Source: Accumulibacter sp. (lineage in GTDB: Bacteria; Pseudomonadota; Gammaproteobacteria; Burkholderiales; Rhodocyclaceae). Taken from it: DNA of 64,000 nt. A program made the position numbers and the translations under genes. Positions within the stretch are counted from its first letter, which is position 1; each line of letters opens with the position of its first letter. Positions 24,793 through 33,493 of the stretch are shown here, piece by piece. The DNA lies in the NCBI RefSeq assembly GCF_023806565.1, contig NZ_JAMTDV010000117.1:1-64000 (forward strand). Reading direction: 5' to 3'. A model generated the notes under the pieces. That model was given only the letters and a program-made list of their open reading frames with translations, did no database searches and had not been told where the DNA came from.

Positions 24793-25350
24793 TCAGGTGA
24801 CGTCGGCTAGCCAGGCATCCTTCGGCAGGTCGGGCACGCCGGGCGTGATCACGAATTGCGTCACGGCATGCGGATTCATCAGGCCGACACCGCGCTGCGT
24901 CAGCCGATAGTCGAGCAGCGGACGTTCGAAGAGGCTGGTCAGGTTCATCACGCGTTCGGCAAGGACCGGCTTGCGGACGCCGTCGACACGGGTGACAAGC
25001 TTGTGGCCGCCGGTGAAGCGAAATTCGACGCGGACGGTAAACCGCTCGCCTTCGAACCTGCCCACGAAAGGTTCGGTGCACTGCCCGGGGGGCAGCGCCG
25101 TCAGTGTCAGGTTGGTCGGCTTCGGCAGGTACCCGTCGAGTTCGATGTCCGTCGCCAGCTCCAGGCAGGCGATCGACGTCGCCGCGAAAACTTCGGTCCG
25201 GCCTGCCGATCCGATGATCAATGGCTTTCCGGAAAAGAGCCTGCCACCGTTCCTGAGGCTTTCGCAGACTTGCGCGACAGCGGCCGGGTCGCTGAGCAGA
25301 AAACGCCGTGTCCGGGGGGCCGTGGTGATGACCGTGAGCTCGATCGACAT
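24793..25350 (-). CDS. Hypothetical protein of unknown family
   Basis: A 185-residue protein I do not recognise. It is predicted soluble and beta-rich, without signal peptide or membrane segment. It opens 'MSIELTVITTAPRTRRFLLSDP' in part and ends with 'ITPGVPDLPKDAWLADVT'. No Cys pairs or nucleotide motifs are seen. The ATG at 25350 is preceded on its strand by a weak purine stretch (cggagtttcccc); an ATG eight codons upstream is possible. It follows the cobalamin adenosyltransferase gene by 60 bp on the same strand and may be co-transcribed. Confidence 0.6.
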   Translation of the reverse strand: MSIELTVITTAPRTRRFLLSDPAAVAQVCESLRNGGRLFSGKPLIIGSAGRTEVFAATSIACLELATDIELDGYLPKPTNLTLTALPPGQCTEPFVGRFEGERFTVRVEFRFTGGHKLVTRVDGVRKPVLAERVMNLTSLFERPLLDYRLTQRGVGLMNPHAVTQFVITPGVPDLPKDAWLADVT

Positions 25351-25410
25351 GGGGAAACTCCGCAAATGGTTCAAGCTCTGGGTGGCGTCAGACTGCCTGC
25401 CGGTGCTGGC

Positions 25411-25971
25411 TCACTCGCTGCCGCGATTCCTGCCCTGCACCCACAGCACGTCTCCCGTTCCGCCCGCCTGGTTCAACGCACGGCCCAGGACAAACAGGAG
25501 ATCGGAAAGGCGATTCAGGTACTTGCGTGCGAAGTCGGAAACCGCTTCGCTGTTCGCCAGGTGCACCATGCAGCGCTCGGCACGGCGACAAACGGTACGT
25601 GCCAGATGGGCGAGGGCTGCAGCACGGGTGCCCCCGGGCAGAATGAAATCCTTGAGTGGACTGAGGTCGGCGTTGAACCGCTCGACCAAATCCTCGATCC
25701 GTCCGACTTGCGCCGCGCTGATCACGTCCATTCCCGGAATGCAGAGTTCGCCCCCGAGGTCGAACAGGTCATGCTGGACGCCGATCATCGCGTGCCGGAT
25801 GTCTTCGGGCATTTCCTCGGTCAGCAACAGACCGATCGTCGAGTTGAGTTCGTCGACCTGCCCAATCATTTCGATCCGCAGGCTGTCCTTGGCTACCCGG
25901 GTACCGTCGCCCAGCCCGGTGGTGCCGGCGTCGCCGGTGCGTGTAACGATTTTTGAGAGACGATTGCCCAC
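25411..25971 (-). CDS. Cob(I)yrinic acid a,c-diamide adenosyltransferase, PduO type
   Basis: A 186-residue PduO/MMAB-family corrinoid adenosyltransferase that makes adenosylcobalamin from cob(I)alamin and ATP. The N-terminal ATP-binding 'SKIVTRTGDAGTTGLGDG' motif and the 'RAERCMVHLANSE ... KYLNRLSDLLFVLGR' helix are signatures. The start is GTG at 25971. Adenosylcobalamin is needed by methylmalonyl-CoA mutase, which fits the propionate-type metabolism suggested by other genes here (inference). Confidence 0.93.
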   Translation of the reverse strand: MGNRLSKIVTRTGDAGTTGLGDGTRVAKDSLRIEMIGQVDELNSTIGLLLTEEMPEDIRHAMIGVQHDLFDLGGELCIPGMDVISAAQVGRIEDLVERFNADLSPLKDFILPGGTRAAALAHLARTVCRRAERCMVHLANSEAVSDFARKYLNRLSDLLFVLGRALNQAGGTGDVLWVQGRNRGSE

Positions 25972-26136
25972 GTTCGATTCCCTGGTCGAGGAAGTAAATG
26001 CGATTATAGCCGAAGCGATGCGGCTACCCGGCCATCCCCCGTTCGATTCCCCGTTCGATGCTCCGGTGGGGGCAGCTGTGTCCGCGATCCTTCGTCCAGG
26101 CAGTCGGGCGCGCGGAGTGCCGAGAAGAGGTTCGCC

Positions 26137-26622
26137 CTACCAGAACTTCCACCACCACTTTTTCTTCTTCATCGTTTTTTCGACGTCCTTCGACCAGTTG
26201 GCGTAGGGCGCCAGGCCCGCCTTGCGGAAGTGCGCGCCAAAACGTTTGTCGCTATCGTTGATGTGCTGGACCAGCCAGTTTCGCAGGAAGTGCAGCAACT
26301 CGAAGCTGATCGCCACGTTTTCCGTGTCGACCTTGTGCTGGAGGGCTTCGACCTGGTGCATGAGGTCCTGGTGTTGCTGCTTGTGAATTTCGAGGCCCGG
26401 GTAGTGGGTCAGGCGCATCAGACTCTCTTCGAGCAGGAAGTGGGTGCGCGTATATTCCGCGAGACGGCCGAGAATTTCGCGTGAGGTTGCCCTGCCGTGA
26501 TGTTCGCGAATTGCCTTGTGCAACTGGTTGAGCAGGCCCACCAGCACTTTGTGCTGCTCGTCGATTTCCTGGATGCCGACGCTGAACTCGTCGGACCACT
26601 CGATCAAATCCGTTGCACTCAT
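26137..26622 (-). CDS. Bacteriohemerythrin with aromatic/basic C-terminal tail
   Basis: A 161-residue single-domain hemerythrin, an O2-binding non-haem di-iron protein. The ligands sit in 'EWSDEFSVGIQEIDEQHKVLVGLLNQLH', 'TRTHFLLEESLM', 'IHKQQHQDLM' and 'FLRNWLVQHINDSDKRFGAH'. Length is close to the usual 135-155. The last ten residues, KKKKWWWKFW, are a striking basic and aromatic tail that could bind membranes or a partner. GGGGGAA precedes the ATG. Confidence 0.9.
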   Translation of the reverse strand: MSATDLIEWSDEFSVGIQEIDEQHKVLVGLLNQLHKAIREHHGRATSREILGRLAEYTRTHFLLEESLMRLTHYPGLEIHKQQHQDLMHQVEALQHKVDTENVAISFELLHFLRNWLVQHINDSDKRFGAHFRKAGLAPYANWSKDVEKTMKKKKWWWKFW

Positions 26623-26782
26623 CAGCTTTCCCCCGGGAGCCGCTGGCCTCGATCAGTCGAGCGTACACTGCCTGTCGCGCAGCTTCTTGACCTCGATCAA
26701 GAACCGGCGAATCGGCGAACCTTCGGAGATCGGACGCCGCCGTGGATCGCGGTTGATCTCCCCATGCGACCGAGTTTCGGGG

Positions 26783-28534
26783 TCAGGTGCTGCGAAAGGC
26801 GTTGCAGAAGCGCAGTTCTTCTGCGTAGGGGAAGAAATCCTCGACGTGACCGGCGCGGATTCGTTCCTGCGTGGTCTGCCAGAACTTCACGTCGAGCAGC
26901 GCCCGGTGATATTTCAGGAATGCAGAGCGTACCTTGGGCGAGCCGAGCAGGAAGCTGGCGAACTCCTCGGGGAAAACGTCGAGCCGCCCGACCGAGTACC
27001 AGGGCTCACCCGACATCTCCATCTCCGGGTACGGTGCTTCGGGAATGACGCGGAAGTGGATGTCGGTCATGTATTCGATTTCGTCGTAGTCGTAGAAGAC
27101 GACGCGGTTGTAGCGGGTGACGCCGAAGTTTTTCCAGAGCATGTCGCCAGGAAAGATATTGGCGATGGCCAGTTCCTTGATCGCGTTGCCGTATTCGAGC
27201 ACGGCGTGATCGATCTGTTCCGGCGTCGCCGTGTCGAGATAGATATTGAGTGGTGTCAGGCGACGTTCGATGTAGAGATGCTTGATCACCAGGTCTTCGC
27301 CTTCTTCCTCGAGCAGGGATGGCGCCAGCTTGTGCAGGGCTTCGAGGAGTTCGGCCGAGAAACGTTTCTTCGGCAATGCCACCTGCGAAAACTCGAGCGT
27401 ATCGGCCATGCGACCGACCCGATCCACCTGTTTCACCAGGAGGTATTTGCGCTTGACGGTCGCCCGATCCATTTCCTTCGAGGAACCGAAGACGTCCTTG
27501 ATGAGTTTGAAGACGTAGGGATACGACGGCAGCGTGAACACCAGCATGACCAGGCCGGCAATGCCCGGAGCGATGATGAACTGGTCCTCGGAATGGCGCA
27601 GGTGCTGCTTCAGATCCCGGAAGAAGAGTGTCTTGCCCTGCTTGCCGAGACCCAGCATGGTGTAGAGCTCCGAACGTGGCTTGTTCGGCATGATGCTGCG
27701 CAGAAAATCGACGTAGCCCGACGGAACCTCCATGTCGACCATGAAATACGCTCGCGACAGCGAGAACAAGACGCTGATCAGCCAGCGGTCGAGCAGGATG
27801 GTGTCGAGTACCAGCTTGCCTTCCGGCGTGTGCAGGACGGCGACTGCGAAGGGAACCTCGGCGTGGCCGTTGATCGCCTTGCCAAAGATGTAGGCACCCT
27901 TGTTGCGGTAGAAAGCCGAGTGCAGTACCTGAATCTGCGCGTTGGCTTCCGCTGGCGGCCACGTGCCGAGGCGTTTCAGCGCGGTACGCAGGACGTAGTC
28001 CACGTCGCGGTCGAGGTCCTCGAATGGACGTTGCCAGTCGAAGTCGACGACGATCTGCCGGATCGTATTGCGCAGTCCGCGCTGCTCCGGGTAATAGCTC
28101 CGATAGGTTGGCGGGTAGGACTGGATGTACTCGGTCGACACGGCCGGACGGGCGAAGATGTAGTCGTTGTTGAAATAGGTCCGGTGGAGAATCTTCGAAC
28201 ACACCGAGTTGAAAAACGTCTCGGCGAGTTCGGGCTGCTTGTGGTTGATCAGTTGCCCGATATACAGCAGCTTGAGCTGCTGCCAGCTGGCATCGTCGAG
28301 CGAGGCGGCGCCGAAATTGGCGCACAACAGTTCGGCGGTTTCGCTGACCCGGTCGTCGTAGGAACGGATGCGTTCGCGAACGGCGTCATGGACGCCTTTC
28401 CAGTCGGCAGCCTCGAACAGCAGCTTGGCCTGCTGGCCATAGCGACGAATCAGACGGTAGTGCCGGTTGAAACCATCGATCATTGCCTCGGCGATGCGTT
28501 GGGTGAACGGATCGGCAACGGTTGATATGTCCAT
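26783..28534 (-). CDS. aceK: Isocitrate dehydrogenase kinase/phosphatase
   Basis: A 583-residue bifunctional AceK that phosphorylates and dephosphorylates isocitrate dehydrogenase to switch carbon to the glyoxylate shunt. The regulatory N-terminal domain begins 'FNRHYRLIRRYGQQAKLLFE' and the kinase-like domain carries 'YPYVFKLIKDVF' with the ATP-site Lys, 'VKRKYLLVKQVDRVGRMADT' and 'YDYDEIEYMTD'. Length matches E. coli (578). The ATG at 28534 fits the family; one at 28573 would add 13 residues. It is divergent from icd, its substrate, across 325 bp. Confidence 0.95.
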   Translation of the reverse strand: MDISTVADPFTQRIAEAMIDGFNRHYRLIRRYGQQAKLLFEAADWKGVHDAVRERIRSYDDRVSETAELLCANFGAASLDDASWQQLKLLYIGQLINHKQPELAETFFNSVCSKILHRTYFNNDYIFARPAVSTEYIQSYPPTYRSYYPEQRGLRNTIRQIVVDFDWQRPFEDLDRDVDYVLRTALKRLGTWPPAEANAQIQVLHSAFYRNKGAYIFGKAINGHAEVPFAVAVLHTPEGKLVLDTILLDRWLISVLFSLSRAYFMVDMEVPSGYVDFLRSIMPNKPRSELYTMLGLGKQGKTLFFRDLKQHLRHSEDQFIIAPGIAGLVMLVFTLPSYPYVFKLIKDVFGSSKEMDRATVKRKYLLVKQVDRVGRMADTLEFSQVALPKKRFSAELLEALHKLAPSLLEEEGEDLVIKHLYIERRLTPLNIYLDTATPEQIDHAVLEYGNAIKELAIANIFPGDMLWKNFGVTRYNRVVFYDYDEIEYMTDIHFRVIPEAPYPEMEMSGEPWYSVGRLDVFPEEFASFLLGSPKVRSAFLKYHRALLDVKFWQTTQERIRAGHVEDFFPYAEELRFCNAFRST

Positions 28535-28859
28535 GGGAGAGTCTGTCAGTCGGAGTCGGCCCGATTGTAGCATCGCGCGTGCTGCGTCGCACCAAGCGGC
28601 GGATGGCCCCGGCTGAATGGCGGTAGCCTATGCGCGGGGGCGGTCGCGAGTGGATGGATATATTCTGGCAAAGCGTCTGCTTTTACGCGATAATCGCCGT
28701 TGGTGCCGCAGGTGAATTTGCTTCAGACATATCCCGCGTGCCCACCACGTACGCAGCATCGTCCGATCTGCGGGTCCTGAGCCGCTGCAGCGACCTGCCC
28801 AGCACCGCTGCTGGCGCCCGCGCATTGGCTACCGGCAAACCACACTATATGGAGTTGGC
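28535..28859. other. Divergent aceK-icd control region
   Basis: This 325-bp gap separates the divergent aceK and icd genes. It contains a candidate icd promoter at 28665-28694. I see no clear operator repeat, small RNA or extra ORF. Confidence 0.5.
28665..28694 (+). promoter_or_regulatory. Candidate promoter for icd
   Basis: CTGGCA at 28665-28670, an 18-bp spacer and GATAAT at 28689-28694 (4 of 6 and 5 of 6 matches), about 165 bp upstream of the icd start. Confidence 0.4.
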
Positions 28860-30089
28860 ATGAGCGCAAGTCTGATCAAAGTCCCCCAGGGCGGCCAGAA
28901 AATCATTCCGGGCGAGACGGTCCCGGACAACCCGATCATTCCGTTCATCGAAGGCGACGGCATTGGCATCGACATTACGCCCGTCATGATCAAGGTTGTC
29001 GACGCGGCCGTTGCCAAGGCCTACGGTGGAGCCAGGAAGATTTTCTGGATGGAAGTGTATGCTGGTGAAAAATCGACCCAGATGTACGGTTCCGACGTGT
29101 GGCTGTCGACCGAGACGCTGGACGCGCTCAAGGAATATTCGGTTTCGATCAAGGGCCCGATGACCACTCCGGTCGGCGGCGGCATCCGTTCGTTGAACGT
29201 GGCGCTGCGCCAGGAACTCGACCTGTACCAATGCGTCCGCCCGATCCAGTACTTCCGCGGCGTTCCCTCGCCGCTCAAGGATCCGGCGAAGACCAATATG
29301 GTGATCTTCCGCGAGAACACCGAAGACATCTACGCAGGCATCGAATGGGAAGCGGGGTCCGACGGTTGCAACAAGGTGATCAAGTTCCTGCAGGAAGAAA
29401 TGGGGGTCAAGAAGATTCGCTTCCCGGGCACTTCCGGCATCGGCATCAAGCCGATTTCGAAGGAGGGTACCGAGCGCCTCGTGCGTGCCGCGATCAAGTA
29501 CGCCATCGCCAACAAACGGCGATCGGTGACCATCGTGCACAAGGGCAACATCATGAAGTTCACCGAGGGCGCGTTCCGCGACTGGTCCTACGGGTTGGCG
29601 AAGAGGGAGTTCGGCGGCGTCGAGATCGACGGTGGGCCGTGGCTGAAGCTGCCGAACGGGATCGTCATCAAGGATTCGATCGCCGACGCGTTCCTGCAGC
29701 AGATTCTGCTCCGTCCGGCCGAATACGACGTGATCTGTACGACCAATCTGAACGGCGATTACATTTCGGACGCGCTCGCCGCACAGGTCGGTGGCATCGG
29801 CATCGCCCCGGGAGCCAACATCTCGGATCTCTACGCCTGTTTCGAGGCAACGCATGGCACGGCGCCCAAATACGCCGGTCTCGACAAGGTCAACCCGGGC
29901 TCGCTGATTCTGTCTGCAGAAATGATGCTGCGCCATCTCGGCTGGATCGAAGCCGCCGACCTGATCATCGCCTCGATGGAAGCGGCGATCGGCGACAAGG
30001 TCGTCACCTATGACTTCGCTCGCCTGATGGAAGGGGCGACCGAGGTTTCCTGCTCCGCATTCGGCGACGCGATGATCGCGCGCATGTAG
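28860..30089 (+). CDS. icd: NADP-dependent isocitrate dehydrogenase
   Basis: A 409-residue E. coli-type Icd that oxidatively decarboxylates isocitrate to 2-oxoglutarate in the TCA cycle. '[12 protein letters not shown]', the substrate loop '[18 protein letters not shown]', '[16 protein letters not shown]' and '[15 protein letters not shown]' are present. S111 in the substrate loop corresponds to E. coli Ser113, the residue phosphorylated by AceK, whose gene is divergent here. Length is close to E. coli (416). The start ATG at 28860 lies after a weak GGAGTTGGC. Confidence 0.97.
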   Translation: MSASLIKVPQGGQKIIPGETVPDNPIIPFIEGDGIGIDITPVMIKVVDAAVAKAYGGARKIFWMEVYAGEKSTQMYGSDVWLSTETLDALKEYSVSIKGPMTTPVGGGIRSLNVALRQELDLYQCVRPIQYFRGVPSPLKDPAKTNMVIFRENTEDIYAGIEWEAGSDGCNKVIKFLQEEMGVKKIRFPGTSGIGIKPISKEGTERLVRAAIKYAIANKRRSVTIVHKGNIMKFTEGAFRDWSYGLAKREFGGVEIDGGPWLKLPNGIVIKDSIADAFLQQILLRPAEYDVICTTNLNGDYISDALAAQVGGIGIAPGANISDLYACFEATHGTAPKYAGLDKVNPGSLILSAEMMLRHLGWIEAADLIIASMEAAIGDKVVTYDFARLMEGATEVSCSAFGDAMIARM

Positions 30090-30107
30090 GCTGCTGCATC
30101 TGCGTTG

Positions 30108-30139
30108 ACGACGAGGCCCCCGCAAGGGGGCCTCGTCGT
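30108..30139 (+). terminator. Strong hairpin terminator after icd
   Basis: A perfect 14-bp stem (acgacgaggccccc and its complement) with a gcaa tetraloop, starting 18 bp after the icd stop. Only two T residues follow, but stem strength makes termination likely. Confidence 0.75.
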
Positions 30140-30284
30140 TCAGCGAAGCAGGACGGTCGCCGGCCCACACGGACAGTGGGTACGGGCTTGTGCGGGTCGT
30201 CACGGAATCGGCAATCATTGCGCGTGCACCGGCGCTTGCGCCATTGGCGTACCGGGCGGCGCGTCAGGAAGGATCGTCATCGGC

Positions 30285-31484
30285 ATGAGCAAGTCGTCCA
30301 AACCGCTGAGCGGACTGACGGTCATCGAATTCGGCAGCCTGATCGCCGGCCCGTTCGCGGCGCGCATCCTTGCCGAGTTCGGTGCCGAGGTGATCAAGAT
30401 CGAGTCGCCCGACGGTGGCGACCCCCTGCGCAAATGGCGCAAGGTCTATGAAGGCACGTCGCTGTGGTGGTACGTGCAATCGCGCAACAAGAAGTCGGTG
30501 ACGGTGAATCTCAAGCACCCGGCCGGGCGCGAGATCGTCCATAAACTCGTCGCCGAGGCCGACATCCTGGTCGAGAATTTTCGTCCCGGCGTGCTCGAAA
30601 AGCTTGGGCTTGGCTGGGAAGCGCTGTCGGCGATCAATCCTGGTTTGGTGATGTTGCGTCTCTCGGGTTTCGGCCAGAGCGGCCCGATGGCGCAGCAACC
30701 CGGTTTCGGCGCGATCGGCGAGTCGATGGGCGGCTTGCGCTACGTGACCGGCTTTCCGGATCGCCCGCCGGTCAAGACGGGAATTTCGATCGGCGATTCG
30801 ATTGCCGCGCTGTGGGGGGTGATCGGCGCACTGATGGCGCTGCGTCACCGGGAACGCAACGGCGGCACCGGGCAGGTGGTCGATGTCGCCCTGTACGAGG
30901 CGGTATTCGCGATGATGGAATCGTTGGTTCCCGAGTTCGACGTTTTCGGTTTCGTGCGCGAGCGTACCGGCAACATCATGCCGGGAATCACGCCGTCGAA
31001 CACGCACACTACCAGGGACGGCAAGCACGTGGCGATCGGTGCCAATGGCGACGCGATCTTCCGGCGCCTGATGCTGGCGCTGGGCCGCGAAGATTTGGCC
31101 GACGACCCCCAACTGGCCGATAACGCCGGTCGCGATGCGCGCCGGAGCGAACTGTACGCGGCCATCGAGGCCTGGACGAGGGTGCACGACGAAGCCGAAG
31201 TGCTCGCTGTTCTCACCGCCGCCGAGGTTCCGGCATCGCGCATCTACTCGGTCGCCGACATGTTCGCCGACCCGCAGTATCTGGCCAGACAGATGCTCGA
31301 ATCCGCAACCTTGCCCGACGGCCGGCAGTTCCGGATTCCGGGCATCGTTCCCAAATTGTCCGAGACGCCGGGCAGTACCGAATGGCTGGGACCGAAACTT
31401 GGGGAGCACACCGACGAGACGCTGCAGCGACTCGGCTACTCGGCGGCCGAGATCAGCGCCCTGCGCGACGCCGGCAGTGTTTGA
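30285..31484 (+). CDS. Class III CoA-transferase (CaiB/BaiF family)
   Basis: A 399-residue family III CoA-transferase, which moves CoA between carboxylic acids (for example formyl-CoA:oxalate, carnitine or succinyl-CoA:dicarboxylate). 'LSGLTVIEFGSLIAGPFAARILAEFGAEVIKIE' is the classical N-terminus, and the catalytic Asp is expected in 'TGISIGDSIAAL'. Also seen are 'VVDVALYEAVFAMME' and 'GEHTDETLQRLGYS'. The ATG at 30285 has AGGAAGG upstream. Substrate is unknown; the nearby permease and class I CoA-transferase suggest a role in organic-acid use. Confidence 0.9.
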   Translation: MSKSSKPLSGLTVIEFGSLIAGPFAARILAEFGAEVIKIESPDGGDPLRKWRKVYEGTSLWWYVQSRNKKSVTVNLKHPAGREIVHKLVAEADILVENFRPGVLEKLGLGWEALSAINPGLVMLRLSGFGQSGPMAQQPGFGAIGESMGGLRYVTGFPDRPPVKTGISIGDSIAALWGVIGALMALRHRERNGGTGQVVDVALYEAVFAMMESLVPEFDVFGFVRERTGNIMPGITPSNTHTTRDGKHVAIGANGDAIFRRLMLALGREDLADDPQLADNAGRDARRSELYAAIEAWTRVHDEAEVLAVLTAAEVPASRIYSVADMFADPQYLARQMLESATLPDGRQFRIPGIVPKLSETPGSTEWLGPKLGEHTDETLQRLGYSAAEISALRDAGSV

Positions 31485-31520
31485 ATCCCTTTTCCGCAGC
31501 GCATGAGGAGCAGTGCAAGG

Positions 31521-31847
31521 ATGAATCCGGTCTTCGAAGCTGCCGAGCCGTCACGGGCGGAAATCGACTCCCTGTCGGCGGCGACGCTGATCGAATTCGG
31601 CGCGCCATGGTGCGGCTACTGCCTGGCGGCTCAGCCCTTGCTGGAGTCTGTCCTCGCCGATTTTCCCGAAGTGCGGCACATCAGGATCGAGGACGGACCC
31701 GGACGTCGCCTCGGGCGTTCCTTCCGCGTCAAACTTTGGCCCACGCTGATTTTCTTCTCGGCTGGACAGGAGCTGGAGCGTCTCGTTCGGCCGACGAGCG
31801 CGGACGAAATCCGTCTCGCGCTTCGCCGGCTTCCCCGCGAGACTTGA
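31521..31847 (+). CDS. Thioredoxin-family protein
   Basis: A 108-residue thioredoxin-fold protein with the active site C-G-Y-C in 'FGAPWCGYCLAAQPLLE' and the cis-proline loop 'LWPTLIFF'. It has no signal peptide, so it is cytoplasmic. It starts 37 bp after the CoA-transferase; GAGGAG about 10 nt upstream of the ATG at 31521 fixes the start, with another ATG at 31503. Confidence 0.88.
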   Translation: MNPVFEAAEPSRAEIDSLSAATLIEFGAPWCGYCLAAQPLLESVLADFPEVRHIRIEDGPGRRLGRSFRVKLWPTLIFFSAGQELERLVRPTSADEIRLALRRLPRET

Positions 31848-31849
31848 TT

Positions 31850-31886
31850 GCCGGGCGTATATCGCCGTGCGAGCGGCACGCCCGGC
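31850..31886 (+). terminator. Two-part hairpin after the thioredoxin-like gene
   Basis: An outer 9-bp perfect stem (gccgggcgt / acgcccggc) encloses an inner gccg/cggc stem with a 5-base bulge. It begins 3 bp after the stop and closes the CoA-transferase/thioredoxin unit; no T-run follows on this strand. Confidence 0.4.
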
Positions 31887-32059
31887 GACGGCAAAAAGAC
31901 CATTCTCCTATCAAGGTTGCGCAATAAGGGCAGGTCGGTGCAGACTGCATGGCCCGTGCGCTGCGTGGACGGGATCCGTGGCAATCAATAAAAACGTCGG
32001 CAAGCGGTTGTTCTGACATCGTGCTGCCAGACATCTCTGAGCAATGAGGGGACATTAGC

Positions 32060-33457
32060 ATGGATTTTGTGATCGTTCTGGCAGCCTTGTGCTTCCTGAT
32101 GTTCGTCGCTTATCGCGGCTACAGTGTGATTCTGTTTGCGCCGGTCGCGGCGCTCGGGGCAGTGTTGTTTACCGACCCGGGCATGGTGGCGCCGATGTTT
32201 ACCGGTCTGTTCATGGACAAGATGGTCGGATTCGTAAAGAACTACTTTCCGGTCTTCCTGCTCGGTGCGGTATTCGGCAAGGTCATCGAACTCTCCGGAT
32301 TCTCCAAGTCGATCGTCGCTTCGGTGATCAATCTGCTCGGCGCCAAGCGGGCGATGCTGGCGATCGTCGTGGTCTGCAGCATCCTCACCTATGGTGGCGT
32401 TTCGCTGTTCGTCGTGGTTTTCGCCGTCTATCCCTTTGCGGCCGAAATGTTCCGCGCCAGCGGCATTCCCAAGCGCCTGATTCCGGGAACCATCGCGCTC
32501 GGCGCCTTCACTTTCACCATGGACTCGCTGCCCGGGACCCCGCAAATCCAGAACATCATCCCGACAACCTTCTTCAAGACGACGACCTGGGCGGCACCCT
32601 GGCTCGGCGTGATCGGCGGCGTGTTCATCCTGATTTGCGGCATGGGCTATCTCGAATGGATGCGGCGCAAGGCGCTGGCGGCGAACGAAGGCTACGGCAC
32701 CAATCTGGTCAATGAGCCGGCCGCCTTCGAGCACGAGAAACTGGCGAATCCGTGGATCGCGATTCTGCCGCTGGTGATGGTCGGAGTGATGAACAAGGTG
32801 TTCACACAGCTCATTCCGGATCTCTACGGCAAGGAGGTGTCCTTCATTCCGGCGGTGATCGGCACAGTCAAGCCGGTGGTGCAGAGTGTCTCGAGTATCG
32901 CCGCCATCTGGGCCGTGGAAGGGGCCTTGCTCGTCGGAATCCTGACCGTCTTCGTCTTCGCCGGCAAGACGGTGATCAGCAAGTTTGCCGAAGGATCGAA
33001 GGCGGCCGTCGCCGGAGCCTTGCTGGCATCGATCAACACCGCGTCCGAATATGGCTTCGGCGCCGTGATCGCTGCGCTGCCGGGTTTCCTGTTCATTGCC
33101 AATGCCCTGGGTGCGATTCCGAATCCGCTGATCAACGAAGCGATCACCGTGACTTCGCTGGCCGGCATCACCGGTTCGGCTTCGGGCGGCATGAGCATTG
33201 CTCTGGCCGCGATGGCGGAAACCTTCATCGCCAACGCGCAAGCCGCCGGCATTCCGCTCGAGGTCTTCCACCGGGTTGCGTCGATGGCATCCGGCGGTAT
33301 GGACACCTTGCCGCACAACGGCGCGGTGATCACCTTGCTGGCGGTGACCGGGTTGACGCACAAGCAATCGTACAAGGACATTTTTGCGATCACCTGCATC
33401 AAGACTGCCGCAGTGTTCGTGGTGATCGCCGTCTACTACGCCACTGGCATCGTCTGA
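32060..33457 (+). CDS. GntP-family carboxylate/proton symporter
   Basis: A 465-residue membrane protein with about 12-13 hydrophobic helices of the gluconate:H+ symporter (GntP) family, whose members also transport D-beta-hydroxybutyrate and other short hydroxy acids. Signatures include 'YFPVFLLGAVFGKVIELSGFSKSIV', 'TYGGVSLFVVVFAVYPFA', 'PGTPQIQNIIPTTFF' and 'SGGMDTLPHNGAVITLL'. Sequence features suggest the hydroxybutyrate-permease-like branch rather than gluconate. The downstream CoA-transferase starts 36 bp later, so imported acid is probably activated at once. Confidence 0.88.
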   Translation: MDFVIVLAALCFLMFVAYRGYSVILFAPVAALGAVLFTDPGMVAPMFTGLFMDKMVGFVKNYFPVFLLGAVFGKVIELSGFSKSIVASVINLLGAKRAMLAIVVVCSILTYGGVSLFVVVFAVYPFAAEMFRASGIPKRLIPGTIALGAFTFTMDSLPGTPQIQNIIPTTFFKTTTWAAPWLGVIGGVFILICGMGYLEWMRRKALAANEGYGTNLVNEPAAFEHEKLANPWIAILPLVMVGVMNKVFTQLIPDLYGKEVSFIPAVIGTVKPVVQSVSSIAAIWAVEGALLVGILTVFVFAGKTVISKFAEGSKAAVAGALLASINTASEYGFGAVIAALPGFLFIANALGAIPNPLINEAITVTSLAGITGSASGGMSIALAAMAETFIANAQAAGIPLEVFHRVASMASGGMDTLPHNGAVITLLAVTGLTHKQSYKDIFAITCIKTAAVFVVIAVYYATGIV

Positions 33458-33493
33458 GGCGACAGGAAAAAGCAAGCACGGAGGAGACGAGTC

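Noticed and set aside
26516..28525. 669-codon plus-strand frame opposite aceK
   Set aside because: Antisense shadow of aceK.
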